Shown here one piece after another: positions 15,879 to 24,929 of a stretch of DNA of 64,000 nucleotides. How positions within the stretch are numbered: the first letter of the stretch is position 1; every line of letters starts with the position of its first letter. Both the position numbers and the translations under genes were made by a program. A model generated the notes under the pieces. That model was not told where the DNA came from. It searched no databases and saw nothing but the letters and a program-made list of their open reading frames with translations. This DNA is from Spirosoma fluviale. Its GTDB lineage: Bacteria; Bacteroidota; Bacteroidia; Cytophagales; Spirosomataceae. The stretch spans positions 310,001 to 374,000 of the forward strand of contig NZ_OCNH01000005.1 in NCBI RefSeq assembly GCF_900230225.1, given 5' to 3'.

Positions 15879-16805
15879 TTAAATCAATTTCCATACCGAA
15901 ATGGTACGGTCGTCGCTGGCTGAAAGTAATAATTGATGGTAATTTGTCCAAAGTACTTTATTGACGGATGTACCATGTCCGGCATGGCGGGCGCGGTCCA
16001 CTACTTTCAGTAATTTGTAGGTTTCGGCATCCCAAATCTTAAGCGACTTATCCATGCTGGCTGTAGCAATCAGGCGTCCGTCCGGGCTAAAAGACAAGTG
16101 ATTAATGGCAAACATATGCCCCACAATATCCTGCTGAAGGGTATATCCTTTCTCTACCGCCCAAACTTTCAAATGCGCATCGCGCCCTGCGGTGAGCAAC
16201 TGCTGAAAATTAGGTGAGTACGCAATTGTAAAAATAGAATTGCCGTGGGCCGGAATAACCTGCTTGAGTTCGTAGGTAATTAAATCGAAAATACGGACAA
16301 CATTATCGCTGTAGCCAACGGCCAGTTCACGCTCAACCGGATTCACGGCAATGCACCGTGCCGATTGATCGGACGCTTTAAGGTGCTTCCGAACCGCGAG
16401 CTGATCGGTAGAAACAATGGCGACAACCCCATCCGACAGAGCGAGAAAGGCGTCGTCTTTATAAAACTTGATGTCGAAGATAGCGGCCGACGTAAGTTTG
16501 AGCGAGGCCACTTCCTGTTTTCTGACCGGGTCGATCAGGTGAATGCCTTCGTAGTTCTGGCCAACCCACAGCAACCTGCTGGTTGGATGCAGGGCCAGTG
16601 CATACACCGAAGCGGGTACTTTGGCTACCAGTTCGCCCAAATCTGGCCGATCCAGGTGCCACCGGACAACCTGCCCGTCGCCACCGGCCGAAAAAAACTG
16701 TTCGGCCATCAAGCCGTGTTCCAGGGTGTAAACCGGGTCGCGGTGGCCACCAAATGTATCTAGTTTTTCTACAATCACTGGATGAAAAGACAAGTTGTTG
16801 CTCAA
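15879..16805 (-). CDS. WD40 repeat protein
   Basis: A 308-residue beta-propeller with seven likely blades. Repeats can be followed by their GH...D..W.. patterns, e.g. HSNGxxFTIAYSPNFQQLLTAG near 190, HMFAINHLSFSPDGRLIATA near 240, and the closing DDRTISVWKLI. There is no signal peptide and no other domain, so a cytosolic scaffold is likely. The partner is unknown. The gene is divergent from the phosphopantetheinyl transferase, only 44 bp apart, so both promoters overlap. Confidence 0.85.
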   Translation of the reverse strand: MSNNLSFHPVIVEKLDTFGGHRDPVYTLEHGLMAEQFFSAGGDGQVVRWHLDRPDLGELVAKVPASVYALALHPTSRLLWVGQNYEGIHLIDPVRKQEVASLKLTSAAIFDIKFYKDDAFLALSDGVVAIVSTDQLAVRKHLKASDQSARCIAVNPVERELAVGYSDNVVRIFDLITYELKQVIPAHGNSIFTIAYSPNFQQLLTAGRDAHLKVWAVEKGYTLQQDIVGHMFAINHLSFSPDGRLIATASMDKSLKIWDAETYKLLKVVDRARHAGHGTSVNKVLWTNYHQLLLSASDDRTISVWKLI

Positions 16806-16849
16806 AGGTCGTTAATCCTTTCTTTTTCTCGAATGACTTCCGATTTTTG

Positions 16850-17479
16850 ATGGTGACTTTTCAACTAGACATAAACGGTGACTGCATAGCCCGGCTAAAG
16901 GCTATTACGGAGGATGAACCTGCATTACGGGCTAAGGTGCTGTTAACCGTGTCTGAACAGGAGGATCTGGCGCGCATCAGCCATCCTGCCCAGCGCATTG
17001 AATGGCTGGCCTGTCGGGTAACGATTCGACAATTGGTTGAAGAACAGGGCGTGGATTACGGTGGTTTGTACAAAGATGAATACGGGAAGCCGCACCTTAT
17101 CAACTCTCCCTGGCATATTTCCCTGTCTCATACGAATGGATGGGCCGCTGCGGTACTGCATCGGTCGCGCCCGGTGGGCATTGATATTGAACCCATCCGG
17201 GAGCAATTCAGGCGGGTGGTACCGCGTGTTTTATCGGAGAGTGAACTTGCACATGCGGCTGGCGACCCAAACCGGCTGGCGGTTTATTGGTGCGCTAAAG
17301 AAGCCTTGTATAAACTTTACGGAAAGCGTCAGCTTACTTTTCGGGAGCACTTACTGATCGAGCCCTTTGCTGATGGCCTTGAGCAGTTGGTGGGGCATGT
17401 TCGCTTACCCGATCACCAGGAGCAACTCATTATCCGTTGCTTTCAGGAAGGACCCGGCCTGCTGGCGGTGGCCTATTAA
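16850..17479 (+). CDS. 4'-phosphopantetheinyl transferase family protein
   Basis: A 209-residue Sfp/AcpS-superfamily enzyme that moves the phosphopantetheine arm of CoA onto carrier proteins. The conserved motifs are all present: HISLSHTNGWAAAV, the magnesium-binding GIDIEPIRE, and WCAKEALYKLYGK with the second acidic and lysine ligands. The start is the ATG at 16850; the longer frame to 16583 overlaps the divergent WD40 gene. The carrier protein served (fatty acid ACP or a natural-product synthase) is unknown; no such cluster is nearby. Confidence 0.92.
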   Translation: MVTFQLDINGDCIARLKAITEDEPALRAKVLLTVSEQEDLARISHPAQRIEWLACRVTIRQLVEEQGVDYGGLYKDEYGKPHLINSPWHISLSHTNGWAAAVLHRSRPVGIDIEPIREQFRRVVPRVLSESELAHAAGDPNRLAVYWCAKEALYKLYGKRQLTFREHLLIEPFADGLEQLVGHVRLPDHQEQLIIRCFQEGPGLLAVAY

Positions 17480-17559
17480 CGTACCCACGGGATTCATCCC
17501 GTGATTTTAGTTGACGAACTTATAACCTAGAAATCACGGGATGAATCCCGTGGGTACGT
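17479..17559. repeat. Perfect 29-bp inverted repeat between convergent genes
   Basis: The arm starting acgtacccacgggattcatc is exactly inverted at the other end around a 23-base spacer (ends accurate to one base). Each arm is itself palindromic (acggga...tcccgt). It fills the space between the phosphopantetheinyl transferase stop and the SirB1-like gene stop. Confidence 0.88.
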
Positions 17560-17561
17560 AT

Positions 17562-18437
17562 TTACCGTTGGGTATAATCCGATAGGGGAAGGCCATCGCC
17601 GTCGTCCCGGACGGTATTGAGAATTTGCTCTACTTCCCGGACGCGCTCGGCATCACCATTCTTTTCGAAAGCCAGCGTCAAGTTTCGGAGTACACGCCGG
17701 ACAATATCGGCATTTGTGCAGGGTTGATAGAAAGTATCCAGCCGTTTGATATTCAACTGGTCAATGTACTGATCGATATCTTTGGTAGTGAAGACCAGCC
17801 CCCGGTTGAATACATTGATATAGAACTGAACACCGCTGCTATTCTTATAGGTAAGCACAAAGAGATTAGGCAGGTTTACGCCGTAAACGGGCAGATTTAG
17901 CCGTTTGGCAATGAGCATGTAGAGCACACAAAGCGTTATAGGATTGCCCCGGCGCGATTCGAGTACCTGGTTGATCATGGAGTTGGCCGGCGAGTGAAAA
18001 TGCTTGGTGTTTGGCGCAAATTTCAGCTTGGAGAAGAAAGCACTGTTCATGGCTTTGATCTGCTCGTCGGGATGCATATCTGCTTTAAAATCAACCCAGA
18101 CATCATAAAATAACTGTTCTACCTCCTGCTTCAGTTTATCGAGCGATAGGTCAGGGTACTGGTAGGTCGCGATGATCCAGAGACCTTCCAGTAAATCCAT
18201 GGCTCCGCCATTTTTCCAGTCGCGCATACGATCCAAAACCGATTCATATTGAAGATCATGGATAATTTCTTCAATTCGCTTTTGAAGTTCAGGATTGAAA
18301 CTGCCTTCCCATTCCGACTCCAGAAGCGGGATCATCTGCCCCCCCATCTGTCGAATTTGTTGTTCAACGTGTTCAACGACTTCCCGGTCTTCATCGTCCA
18401 GAAGCGAGATAAGGGCTTTCAATTCGTTGTCATTCAT
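17562..18437 (-). CDS. SirB1-like transglutaminase-fold protein
   Basis: A 291-residue protein of the transglutaminase-like SirB1 family. The core region is QLFYDVWVDFKADMHPDEQ...NSMINQVLESRRGNPITLCVLYMLIAKRLNLPVYGVNLPNL, where the cysteine in the helix (LCVLY) sits in the place of the transglutaminase nucleophile. The first 90 residues are helical, with HEAT-like LLDDEDREVVEHVEQQI repeats. Its molecular role is not established in the family. It lies alone between two intergenic palindrome/promoter regions. Confidence 0.8.
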   Translation of the reverse strand: MNDNELKALISLLDDEDREVVEHVEQQIRQMGGQMIPLLESEWEGSFNPELQKRIEEIIHDLQYESVLDRMRDWKNGGAMDLLEGLWIIATYQYPDLSLDKLKQEVEQLFYDVWVDFKADMHPDEQIKAMNSAFFSKLKFAPNTKHFHSPANSMINQVLESRRGNPITLCVLYMLIAKRLNLPVYGVNLPNLFVLTYKNSSGVQFYINVFNRGLVFTTKDIDQYIDQLNIKRLDTFYQPCTNADIVRRVLRNLTLAFEKNGDAERVREVEQILNTVRDDGDGLPLSDYTQR

Positions 18438-18503
18438 CCGTTTGTATTGCTTTATCAGGGTACCCCAGAATAAAAACTGTTTTCGGAAACCTACTGAATA
18501 TGC

Positions 18504-18511
18504 TACTTTTG
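18504..18511 (+). promoter_or_regulatory. Candidate Bacteroidota -7 box upstream of galE
   Basis: tacttttg fits the TAnnTTTG -7 consensus of Bacteroidota sigma-A promoters, 57 bp before the galE start. A good TTG -33 box is not seen at the expected distance (only tttcgg), so the assignment is tentative. Confidence 0.4.
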
Positions 18512-18567
18512 TCTGGTTATGAAACTAGCTATGCTAATATAGCAACAAAATTTTTATAAAAAACGGT

Positions 18568-19602
18568 TTGACTCTTTCAGGCAATTCTCCCAAAATTCTG
18601 GTAACCGGAGGTGCAGGGTTCATAGGATCGCACACGGTTGTTTCGTTGGTTAACGCCGGTTTTGAGCCGGTCATCATCGATGATTTTTCCAACTCCGAAC
18701 GCTCTGCTCTCGATGGATTGCGGGCTATCCTGGGCCGCGATGTAACGTGTTATGCGGTAAACTGCAACGATGCCGACATCATGGCAGACATCTTCAGGAA
18801 AGAAGCACCAATTGGCGTTATTCATTTTGCCGCCAACAAAGCGGTAGGCGAATCGGTCGCTAAACCGCTGAAATACTACCGCAATAACCTTGATCCGTTG
18901 CTACTGCTATTGGAACTGATGCCTCAGTATTCGGTGCAGAACTTCGTATTCTCATCGTCCTGCACGGTGTATGGCCAACCGGAGCATCTGCCCGTAACGG
19001 AAGAGACGCCCCGTTTGCCAGCCCAGTCGCCTTATGGAAATACCAAAGCCATTGGCGAAGATATTATCCGTGATGCCGTAACGGCACAGATACCCGTTAA
19101 AGCATTGGCACTTCGCTACTTCAACCCGATTGGAGCTCACCCATCCGCTGAGATTGGGGAGTTGCCGCTGGGTGTTCCGGCCAATCTGGTACCGTTCATC
19201 ACGCAAACGGCCGCTGGCATACGCCCCAGCCTGACCGTATACGGTGATGATTATAATACGCCGGACGGAACCTGTGTTCGCGATTATATCGATGTGGTTG
19301 ACCTGGCCGATGCCCACGTTCAGGCCCTGAAAAAACTGATAGAAGCCCCGGAAGGAGCATCTTACGACGTTATCAATATTGGTACAGGCCGTGGCGAAAC
19401 AGTGCTGAACGTGATCAAAACGTTTGAAGAGGCTACCGGGGTTAATGTAAACTATGTTATTGGGCCACGTCGGGCGGGTGATGTTGAGCAGGTTTATGCC
19501 GATGTTACCAAGGCAAACCGTGTGCTGGAGTGGTCTGCCCGTCGTTCGCTCGCTGAGTCGTTACGGGATGCGTGGAACTGGCAGAAAAAATTAATGAAGT
19601 AA
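18568..19602 (+). CDS. galE: UDP-glucose 4-epimerase
   Basis: A 344-residue extended SDR enzyme that interconverts UDP-glucose and UDP-galactose for cell-surface polysaccharides. The NAD motif is TGGAGFIGSHT, the active-site SSSCTVYG and YGNTK (YxxxK) follow, and the C-terminus has the VLNVIKTFEEATG/GPRRAGDVEQVYAD segments. No ATG fits, so the start is the TTG at 18568, with an A-rich stretch just upstream that probably helps ribosome binding. It is followed by rfbB and rfbA on the same strand, making a sugar-nucleotide group. Confidence 0.93.
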   Translation: MTLSGNSPKILVTGGAGFIGSHTVVSLVNAGFEPVIIDDFSNSERSALDGLRAILGRDVTCYAVNCNDADIMADIFRKEAPIGVIHFAANKAVGESVAKPLKYYRNNLDPLLLLLELMPQYSVQNFVFSSSCTVYGQPEHLPVTEETPRLPAQSPYGNTKAIGEDIIRDAVTAQIPVKALALRYFNPIGAHPSAEIGELPLGVPANLVPFITQTAAGIRPSLTVYGDDYNTPDGTCVRDYIDVVDLADAHVQALKKLIEAPEGASYDVINIGTGRGETVLNVIKTFEEATGVNVNYVIGPRRAGDVEQVYADVTKANRVLEWSARRSLAESLRDAWNWQKKLMK

Positions 19603-19690
19603 ATTTATTATTTATGGTTAGTGGATACTATATTACTTTAGTTTCCGCTAATCATAAATGATTAACCGTAGACTTAAAACCTAAAACAGA

Positions 19691-20749
19691 ATGAAACTCC
19701 TCATCACAGGTGGAGCCGGGTTCATTGGCTCGCATGTCGTTCGGCTATTCGTTACGAAATACCCCGAATATCAGATTTATAACCTCGATGCCCTGACATA
19801 TGCCGGTAACCTGGCAAACCTGAAAGACATCGAGAATGCACCTAACTATACATTTATCAAAGGTGATATTACCGATGCGAAATTTCTGGAAGATATGTTC
19901 GCTGAGTTATCACTGGATGGGGTTATTCACCTGGCAGCTGAGTCGCACGTCGACCGGTCCATTACCGATCCTATGTCGTTTGTAATGACCAACGTTGTTG
20001 GTACGGTCAATCTGCTTAATGCAGCTAAAAACAGCTGGGCTTCCACGGGTGGATTTGAGGGTAAACGCTTCTATCACGTATCGACGGATGAGGTGTATGG
20101 TTCCCTGCACAACCCCGAGGACTTTTTTACCGAAGAAACCCCCTACGATCCGCAATCGCCTTACTCGGCATCGAAAGCCGCTTCCGATCACTTCGTGCGG
20201 GCGTACGGCAATACCTACAAGTTACCTGTGGTCTTGTCGAACTGCTCAAATAATTACGGTCCCAATCACTTTCCTGAGAAGTTGATTCCGTTAATGATTC
20301 ACAACATCCAGACCAACAAGCCATTGCCCGTTTACGGGAAAGGTGAAAACGTTCGGGACTGGCTGTTCGTGGTCGATCATGCCCGCGCCATAGACGCGGT
20401 ATTCCACAAGGGCAAAGAAGGCGAAACGTATAATATTGGCGGCTTCAACGAGTGGAAAAATATTGACATTGTTCACCTGCTGTGCGGCATTATGGACCGT
20501 AAACTCGGTCGGCCGGAAGGGACTTCGGCACAACTGATCACTTACGTAACCGACCGCGCCGGACACGACCTGCGCTACGCCATCGACGCACACAAAATCA
20601 TGAACGAACTCGGGTGGGAGCCCTCCCTTCAGTTCGCCGAAGGGCTCGAAAAAACCGTCGACTGGTTCCTGGCCAATCAGGAATGGATGGACAACGTAAC
20701 GTCGGGGGCTTATCAAAGTTATTACCAGGGAATGTACGCGAATAGATAA
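19691..20749 (+). CDS. rfbB: dTDP-glucose 4,6-dehydratase
   Basis: A 352-residue extended SDR that forms dTDP-4-keto-6-deoxyglucose. Typical features: TGGAGFIGSHVVRLF, HLAAESHVDRSI, HVSTDEVYGSL with the catalytic TDE triad, YSASKAASDHFVRAY (YxxxK) and NCSNNYGP. The start ATG at 19691 is unambiguous. It supplies the precursor for rhamnose and related 6-deoxy sugars of O-antigen; rfbA, which makes its substrate, follows, while rfbC and rfbD are not in the window. Confidence 0.95.
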   Translation: MKLLITGGAGFIGSHVVRLFVTKYPEYQIYNLDALTYAGNLANLKDIENAPNYTFIKGDITDAKFLEDMFAELSLDGVIHLAAESHVDRSITDPMSFVMTNVVGTVNLLNAAKNSWASTGGFEGKRFYHVSTDEVYGSLHNPEDFFTEETPYDPQSPYSASKAASDHFVRAYGNTYKLPVVLSNCSNNYGPNHFPEKLIPLMIHNIQTNKPLPVYGKGENVRDWLFVVDHARAIDAVFHKGKEGETYNIGGFNEWKNIDIVHLLCGIMDRKLGRPEGTSAQLITYVTDRAGHDLRYAIDAHKIMNELGWEPSLQFAEGLEKTVDWFLANQEWMDNVTSGAYQSYYQGMYANR

Positions 20750-20753
20750 ATTT

Positions 20754-20852
20754 TGAATGAGTGAATGAACGAATGAGTGAATGGATTTTCGGTCTGTTCA
20801 TTTATTCGCTGGTACGCCAGCCCGGTCATTCACTCATTTGCTCATTCACTCA
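20754..20852. repeat. Inverted GAATGAGT heptad repeats between rfbB and rfbA
   Basis: Repeats of the form tgaatgagtgaatgaacgaa (20754-20784) are mirrored as tcattcactcatttgctcat (20826-20852), forming an imperfect stem with an ~40-base loop. It lies inside the transcription unit, ending 8 bp before the rfbA start, so it could affect rfbA expression. Confidence 0.7.
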
Positions 20853-20860
20853 GTAGGAAA

Positions 20861-21721
20861 ATGAAAGGAATTATACTTGCCGGAGGCTCTGGCACTCGTC
20901 TTCATCCGCTTACGCTGGCCGTTTCAAAACAACTGATGCCGGTATACGACAAGCCGATGATCTATTACCCCCTGTCGATTCTGATGCTGGCCGGCATTCG
21001 GGAGATCCTGATCATCTCGACACCGCACGATCTGCCCCATTTTGAAAAACTGCTCGGCGATGGAGAGCGCCTAGGCTGTAAATTCACGTATGCCGTTCAG
21101 CCTAGTCCGGATGGTCTGGCGCAGGCGTTTATTATCGGTGAAGAATTTATTGGTGATGATAAAGTTGCGCTGGTGCTGGGCGATAACATCTTCTACGGCT
21201 CAGGCTTGTCAAAACTGTTACAGGCTAACAATGACCCGGATGGTGGCGTAGTATACGCGTATCAGGTACACGATCCGGAACGCTACGGCGTAGTGGAGTT
21301 CGATGACGACTTTAACGTATTATCCATTGAGGAAAAACCAGAGAAGCCTAAGTCAAATTATGCGGTTCCTGGTTTGTACTTCTACGATAACGATGTTGTC
21401 AATATTGCCAAGAATATAAAGCCTTCCGTGAGAGGTGAGCTGGAAATTACCGATATCAACCGGGTCTATCTGGAACAGGGTAAATTGAAGGTTGGCGTTT
21501 TGGATCGGGGAACTGCCTGGCTCGATACGGGTACCTTCGAATCACTGATGCAGGCAGGTCAGTTCGTTCACGTCATTGAAGAGCGGCAGGGTCTGAAAAT
21601 CGGTTGTCCCGAAGAGATCGCCTATCGTATGAAATTCATCGACGCCACGCAATTGGCAACGATTGCCCAACCACTGGTAAAAAGCGGGTACGGCGCTTAC
21701 CTGTTAAATCTACTGAAATAG
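20861..21721 (+). CDS. rfbA: Glucose-1-phosphate thymidylyltransferase
   Basis: A 286-residue nucleotidyltransferase that makes dTDP-glucose from dTTP and glucose-1-phosphate. The signature MKGIILAGGSGTRLHPLT holds the nucleotide-binding loop; LVLGDNIFYG carries the metal aspartate, EEKPEKPKSNYAVPGLYFYD and WLDTGTFESLM complete the active site. The start at ATG 20861 is fixed by the family N-terminus; the frame is open 84 bases further up. It closes the galE-rfbB-rfbA group and is followed by a strong terminator. Confidence 0.95.
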   Translation: MKGIILAGGSGTRLHPLTLAVSKQLMPVYDKPMIYYPLSILMLAGIREILIISTPHDLPHFEKLLGDGERLGCKFTYAVQPSPDGLAQAFIIGEEFIGDDKVALVLGDNIFYGSGLSKLLQANNDPDGGVVYAYQVHDPERYGVVEFDDDFNVLSIEEKPEKPKSNYAVPGLYFYDNDVVNIAKNIKPSVRGELEITDINRVYLEQGKLKVGVLDRGTAWLDTGTFESLMQAGQFVHVIEERQGLKIGCPEEIAYRMKFIDATQLATIAQPLVKSGYGAYLLNLLK

Positions 21722-21751
21722 GGACATACAAGACCTCTAACTCGCTTATAC

Positions 21752-21784
21752 AAAAACGCCGGAGCAAGCTGCTCCGGCGTTTTT
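21752..21784 (+). terminator. Rho-independent terminator of the galE-rfbBA group
   Basis: A 14-bp perfect stem (aaaaacgccggagc / gctccggcgttttt) with a 5-base loop and a T run, 31 bp beyond the rfbA stop. Confidence 0.92.
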
Positions 21785-22127
21785 TGTAAACCTAACCTAT
21801 GAGAAATTTTTAGTGCTACGCCAAATGTTCATCAGTAATGGAACAAAGGTAGAGGTAAGGATAAGCTCGGATAAGCGCATAAACACGGAATTTTATTGTC
21901 ACGAACAAACTACGCAGAAGTCCGCACTTTGGTACGTATAACTACGTATTGATAAGTATTTTATAAGGTTTAAAGACTTGATTGTGAGATGATTGGTTAT
22001 ATGGTAGGTTGTTCGTTAGTGTTCGCCGGAAAACATCAATGTAGTAATTTAGATGTGCTTTCCGGTTTTATCCATTCTACCAGCATTCGACTAAAAACTT
22101 ATCAACTTAATTTCAATCTGATTCATC
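21785..22127. other. Intergenic region without recognised gene
   Basis: About 340 bp of A/T-rich sequence upstream of the unknown gene at 22128. No convincing open frame, hairpin or RNA motif was seen; the plus-strand open frame starting at 21989 overlaps the following gene out of frame and has no protein-like features. Confidence 0.5.
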
Positions 22128-22532
22128 ATGAGTGTCTTTACAAAAGATGCGGGCCGCATTCTGGAACCGCACGAAACGCAGGCCATGACAGGTGCCTACC
22201 AAGAGCGCAAACTTCAAGCTGGTCTTTCAAAAGACGAATATATTCGTTCAGAGTTTTTCGGTATAAATCAAATCCAGCACCTGCTTAGTCAGCCTGGTTG
22301 TGTGGGATTGCGAATTCATCATGCCAAGCGCTGGGAAGATGCAAATGGTAAGCCTACGAGTCAGGATAAAGGGCAACTTGTACCGCGTGTTCTGTTGACC
22401 GGAGTAGACGCTAAAGGAAAAGATATGCCTATTCGTGTCGATAAAGCCGGTATGAAAGATATGCCTGCGGACGATGGCAGTAGAACGGCAGTGGGCGACG
22501 GTCATACCTGTCCGCAGCATTGTGAAAATTAA
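22128..22532 (+). CDS. Hypothetical cytoplasmic protein
   Basis: A 134-residue protein starting MSVFTKDAGRILEPHETQAM with no recognised domain. It has charged helical sequence at the N-terminus, a likely beta region (VGLRIHHAKRWEDANGKPT, then LVPRVLLTGVDAKGKDMPIR) and a cysteine/histidine-rich tail (TCPQHCEN) that could bind a metal. There is no signal peptide. The next gene, a membrane protein, begins 24 bp after its stop, so the two are probably co-transcribed. Function unknown. Confidence 0.72.
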   Translation: MSVFTKDAGRILEPHETQAMTGAYQERKLQAGLSKDEYIRSEFFGINQIQHLLSQPGCVGLRIHHAKRWEDANGKPTSQDKGQLVPRVLLTGVDAKGKDMPIRVDKAGMKDMPADDGSRTAVGDGHTCPQHCEN

Positions 22533-22556
22533 TAACTAATCGCTAAAATCAATACT

Positions 22557-23234
22557 ATGCTCGAGAGGCTACTACTGTTATGTGAGAAATATCCGCTGGA
22601 CTTTGTTGCTCATATAAGTAGTAGCCTACCAGTTTTGGTAGGCTTACTTCATTATAAATACATCAATAATAAGTCGAAATATATAGTTCTTTTCTTTCTG
22701 TTCGCTTTTTTAAAAGAATCTTTAGCCCTTTGGCTATCTATTTTAAGAAGTAATAATTTGTTCCTGCAAAATATTGAAAGTATAGCTGAAACGGGTATTC
22801 TGCTACTCATTGCGTTAGCGTGCTTTAAAGAGGTCAAATGGAGACGATTATGGATTTTGATGGCGGTCATTTGCCTTATAATCAGCATACTTAATTATAG
22901 TAACGACCAAATTTCATCCGCTTCATTATCGGTGTTCAGATTATTTGCTATACTTTTTTGCCTATCTTACTTTAGTAAAATATTAATCGATGTTAGCGTA
23001 AAAAATATATTGCAACATACAATGTTTTGGTTTAGTGCTGGCCTACTTATTTATTCAACCGGTACTTTTTTCATTGTATTATTTAGTGAGTATTGGTATA
23101 AAGATATCAACAAAGTACCAGCCGAAGTTTTTGACAAATACTGGAATGCCAGCCAGGTCTTGTTCATAATCTTTTGTTGTTTGTCAGCTTATGGTCTCTG
23201 GACAAGCAAATTCGATAAAGACAATTTGCTTTGA
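22557..23234 (+). CDS. Multi-pass membrane protein of unknown function
   Basis: A 225-residue integral membrane protein with about six or seven hydrophobic segments (e.g. YIVLFFLFAFLKESLALWL, IAETGILLLIALACF, RLWILMAVICLIISI, MFWFSAGLLIYSTGTFF, VLFIIFCCLSAYGLW). It resembles the membrane proteins that precede histidine kinases in Spirosoma-like genomes, but no family can be named. Base composition is clearly more A/T-rich than neighbours, suggesting transfer or weak codon selection. It is 24 bp behind the unknown gene at 22128 and 154 bp before a histidine kinase. Confidence 0.78.
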   Translation: MLERLLLLCEKYPLDFVAHISSSLPVLVGLLHYKYINNKSKYIVLFFLFAFLKESLALWLSILRSNNLFLQNIESIAETGILLLIALACFKEVKWRRLWILMAVICLIISILNYSNDQISSASLSVFRLFAILFCLSYFSKILIDVSVKNILQHTMFWFSAGLLIYSTGTFFIVLFSEYWYKDINKVPAEVFDKYWNASQVLFIIFCCLSAYGLWTSKFDKDNLL

Positions 23235-23388
23235 GCACGTTACTACCATCAGTCGGGTTTATAATAGGTACTTTATGTCTGGGTTTCAGCTCATTGAGTT
23301 TGCCATTCACTCAAATGTTATACATCTTCGTTGACATTCAACCATAGATTCTTGAACTTTACTTACTACCGATTGCTGTAAAACGCTA

Positions 23389-24201
23389 ATGTCAATAGAT
23401 TCCGGTTTTTTGATTGCCGTTGGTACGGCTGTGTTGCTGGTGATGGCCGTCTTCATCATCATCTTCGTCGCCTTTTACCAGCAAAAGCAGGCAAAGCAAC
23501 AACTGGCATTTAAAGAACTACAGGCTCAGCATCGGCGGGATTTGATGGAAGCGACTTTTCGGGGGCAGGAAGAAGAACGAAAACGCTTGGCCGAAGATAT
23601 GCACGATGGCATCGGCACCATGCTGTCGGTCACTAAAATGAGTCTCAATCAGTTAGAACGCCAGGTTGCAGGGGATGGACAGATAAGTTTTCAGTTTCAG
23701 AAAACGCGCTCCATGATAGACGAGACCATGACCAATGTTCGGCGAATAAGCCGGAACCTAGTGCCCACCACACTGGATCGATTTGGGCTGCTGGCTGCAC
23801 TGGAAGAACTGGCCGACCGCGCTACCGACTCAAACACGGAAGTACAGTTGACTTTTCCTGAATGTGAGACTCCATTTCCGCCGTCGCTCGACCTGATGCT
23901 GTACCGAATTGCACAGGAGCTGGTCAATAATGCCATTCGCCACGCCCGGGCTAGCCAGATTACTATTCAACTGTTTTGCATTGATCAGGAGGTGCGTATG
24001 TCGGTTATGGACAACGGGGTAGGCTTTGATTTCGATGCTGTCATGGAAAATAAACAGGGCGGGCTGGGCCTACGGAATATCGAAAGTCGCCTTAGCGTGG
24101 TGAACGGACACGTAACATTCGATGTAGCCCCCGGCCGAGGGTCGCAAATTCATATACAGGTTCAACTGCACGACGCGCAACCTGTTAATTTATTGAGTTA
24201 A
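23389..24201 (+). CDS. Sensor histidine kinase, NarX/LiaS (HisKA_3) type
   Basis: A 270-residue membrane-anchored kinase with one N-terminal transmembrane helix (residues 8-30) and no sensor domain, so the signal must come through the membrane or a partner. The HisKA_3 box has H72 in MHDGIGTMLSVTKMSLNQLE; the ATPase has LVNNAIRHARAS (N box), DNGVGFDF (G1) and GGLGLRNIESRL (G2). It passes phosphate to the response regulator 64 bp downstream. The unknown membrane protein upstream may be its sensing partner. Confidence 0.9.
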   Translation: MSIDSGFLIAVGTAVLLVMAVFIIIFVAFYQQKQAKQQLAFKELQAQHRRDLMEATFRGQEEERKRLAEDMHDGIGTMLSVTKMSLNQLERQVAGDGQISFQFQKTRSMIDETMTNVRRISRNLVPTTLDRFGLLAALEELADRATDSNTEVQLTFPECETPFPPSLDLMLYRIAQELVNNAIRHARASQITIQLFCIDQEVRMSVMDNGVGFDFDAVMENKQGGLGLRNIESRLSVVNGHVTFDVAPGRGSQIHIQVQLHDAQPVNLLS

Positions 24202-24265
24202 TTTGTTTGCCAAATGGCTGCTCTATGCGACTAATAGGGTATCAGCTCTTAACTTTTCTTTCTCT

Positions 24266-24925
24266 ATGCGAAAAATTAAACTGGCCCTCTGCGATGATCA
24301 CACCCTGTTTCGGGTTGGGATGTCCACCATACTTGGGCAGATCAATGATTTTGAGTTAGTCCTCGAAGCCGGCAACGGTCAGGAACTGATCGATAGGATT
24401 GCCCGCAAACTTCCCGACGTCGTTTTGCTCGACCTTCAGATGCCGGTCATGGATGGCACCGCCACCGCCGATTATCTGCGGGAGAATTACCCGCTTATCA
24501 AGATCGTTGTGCTCACCATGCACGATGAGGACCGCATGGTACTTCACCTGCTCGAAAAAGGCGTTAGCGGATACCTGCTGAAAGATGCCGAAGCGGGCGA
24601 AGTGGAAAAGGCTGTCCGGAAGGTAATGGACGAAGGCGTTTACCTAAACGAATTCGTATCGAAGGCTATGCTGCGAAAGATGACCAACAAGACAACTGTA
24701 ACGAAGCCCGTCAATGCATTTTACAATAGCAAGATCCTGCTTTCCGAACGCGAAAAAGAAGTGCTGATGCTTATCTGCGAAGGCCTTTCTACGCTGGAAA
24801 TTAGCGAAAAGATATTTCTTAGCCCTCGAACTGTTGAAGGCCATCGACTCCGTATTCTCGAAAAGACAGGCACCAAAAACACTGCTGGCATGGTCGCCTA
24901 CGCGTTCAAGAACAGTCTTGTTTGA
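24266..24925 (+). CDS. NarL/LuxR-type response regulator
   Basis: A 219-residue regulator. The receiver domain has the acidic pair DD in LALCDDHTLF and the phosphorylation site D56 in VVLLDLQMPVMDG, with KD/VL at the conserved threonine/lysine positions. The C-terminal HTH LSEREKEVLMLICEGLSTLE plus the second helix and FLSPRTVEGHRLRILEKTG is LuxR-type. The start is the ATG at 24266; an upstream in-frame start overlaps the kinase end and does not match the family. It forms a two-component system with the preceding kinase. Confidence 0.93.
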   Translation: MRKIKLALCDDHTLFRVGMSTILGQINDFELVLEAGNGQELIDRIARKLPDVVLLDLQMPVMDGTATADYLRENYPLIKIVVLTMHDEDRMVLHLLEKGVSGYLLKDAEAGEVEKAVRKVMDEGVYLNEFVSKAMLRKMTNKTTVTKPVNAFYNSKILLSEREKEVLMLICEGLSTLEISEKIFLSPRTVEGHRLRILEKTGTKNTAGMVAYAFKNSLV

Positions 24926-24929
24926 GGCT

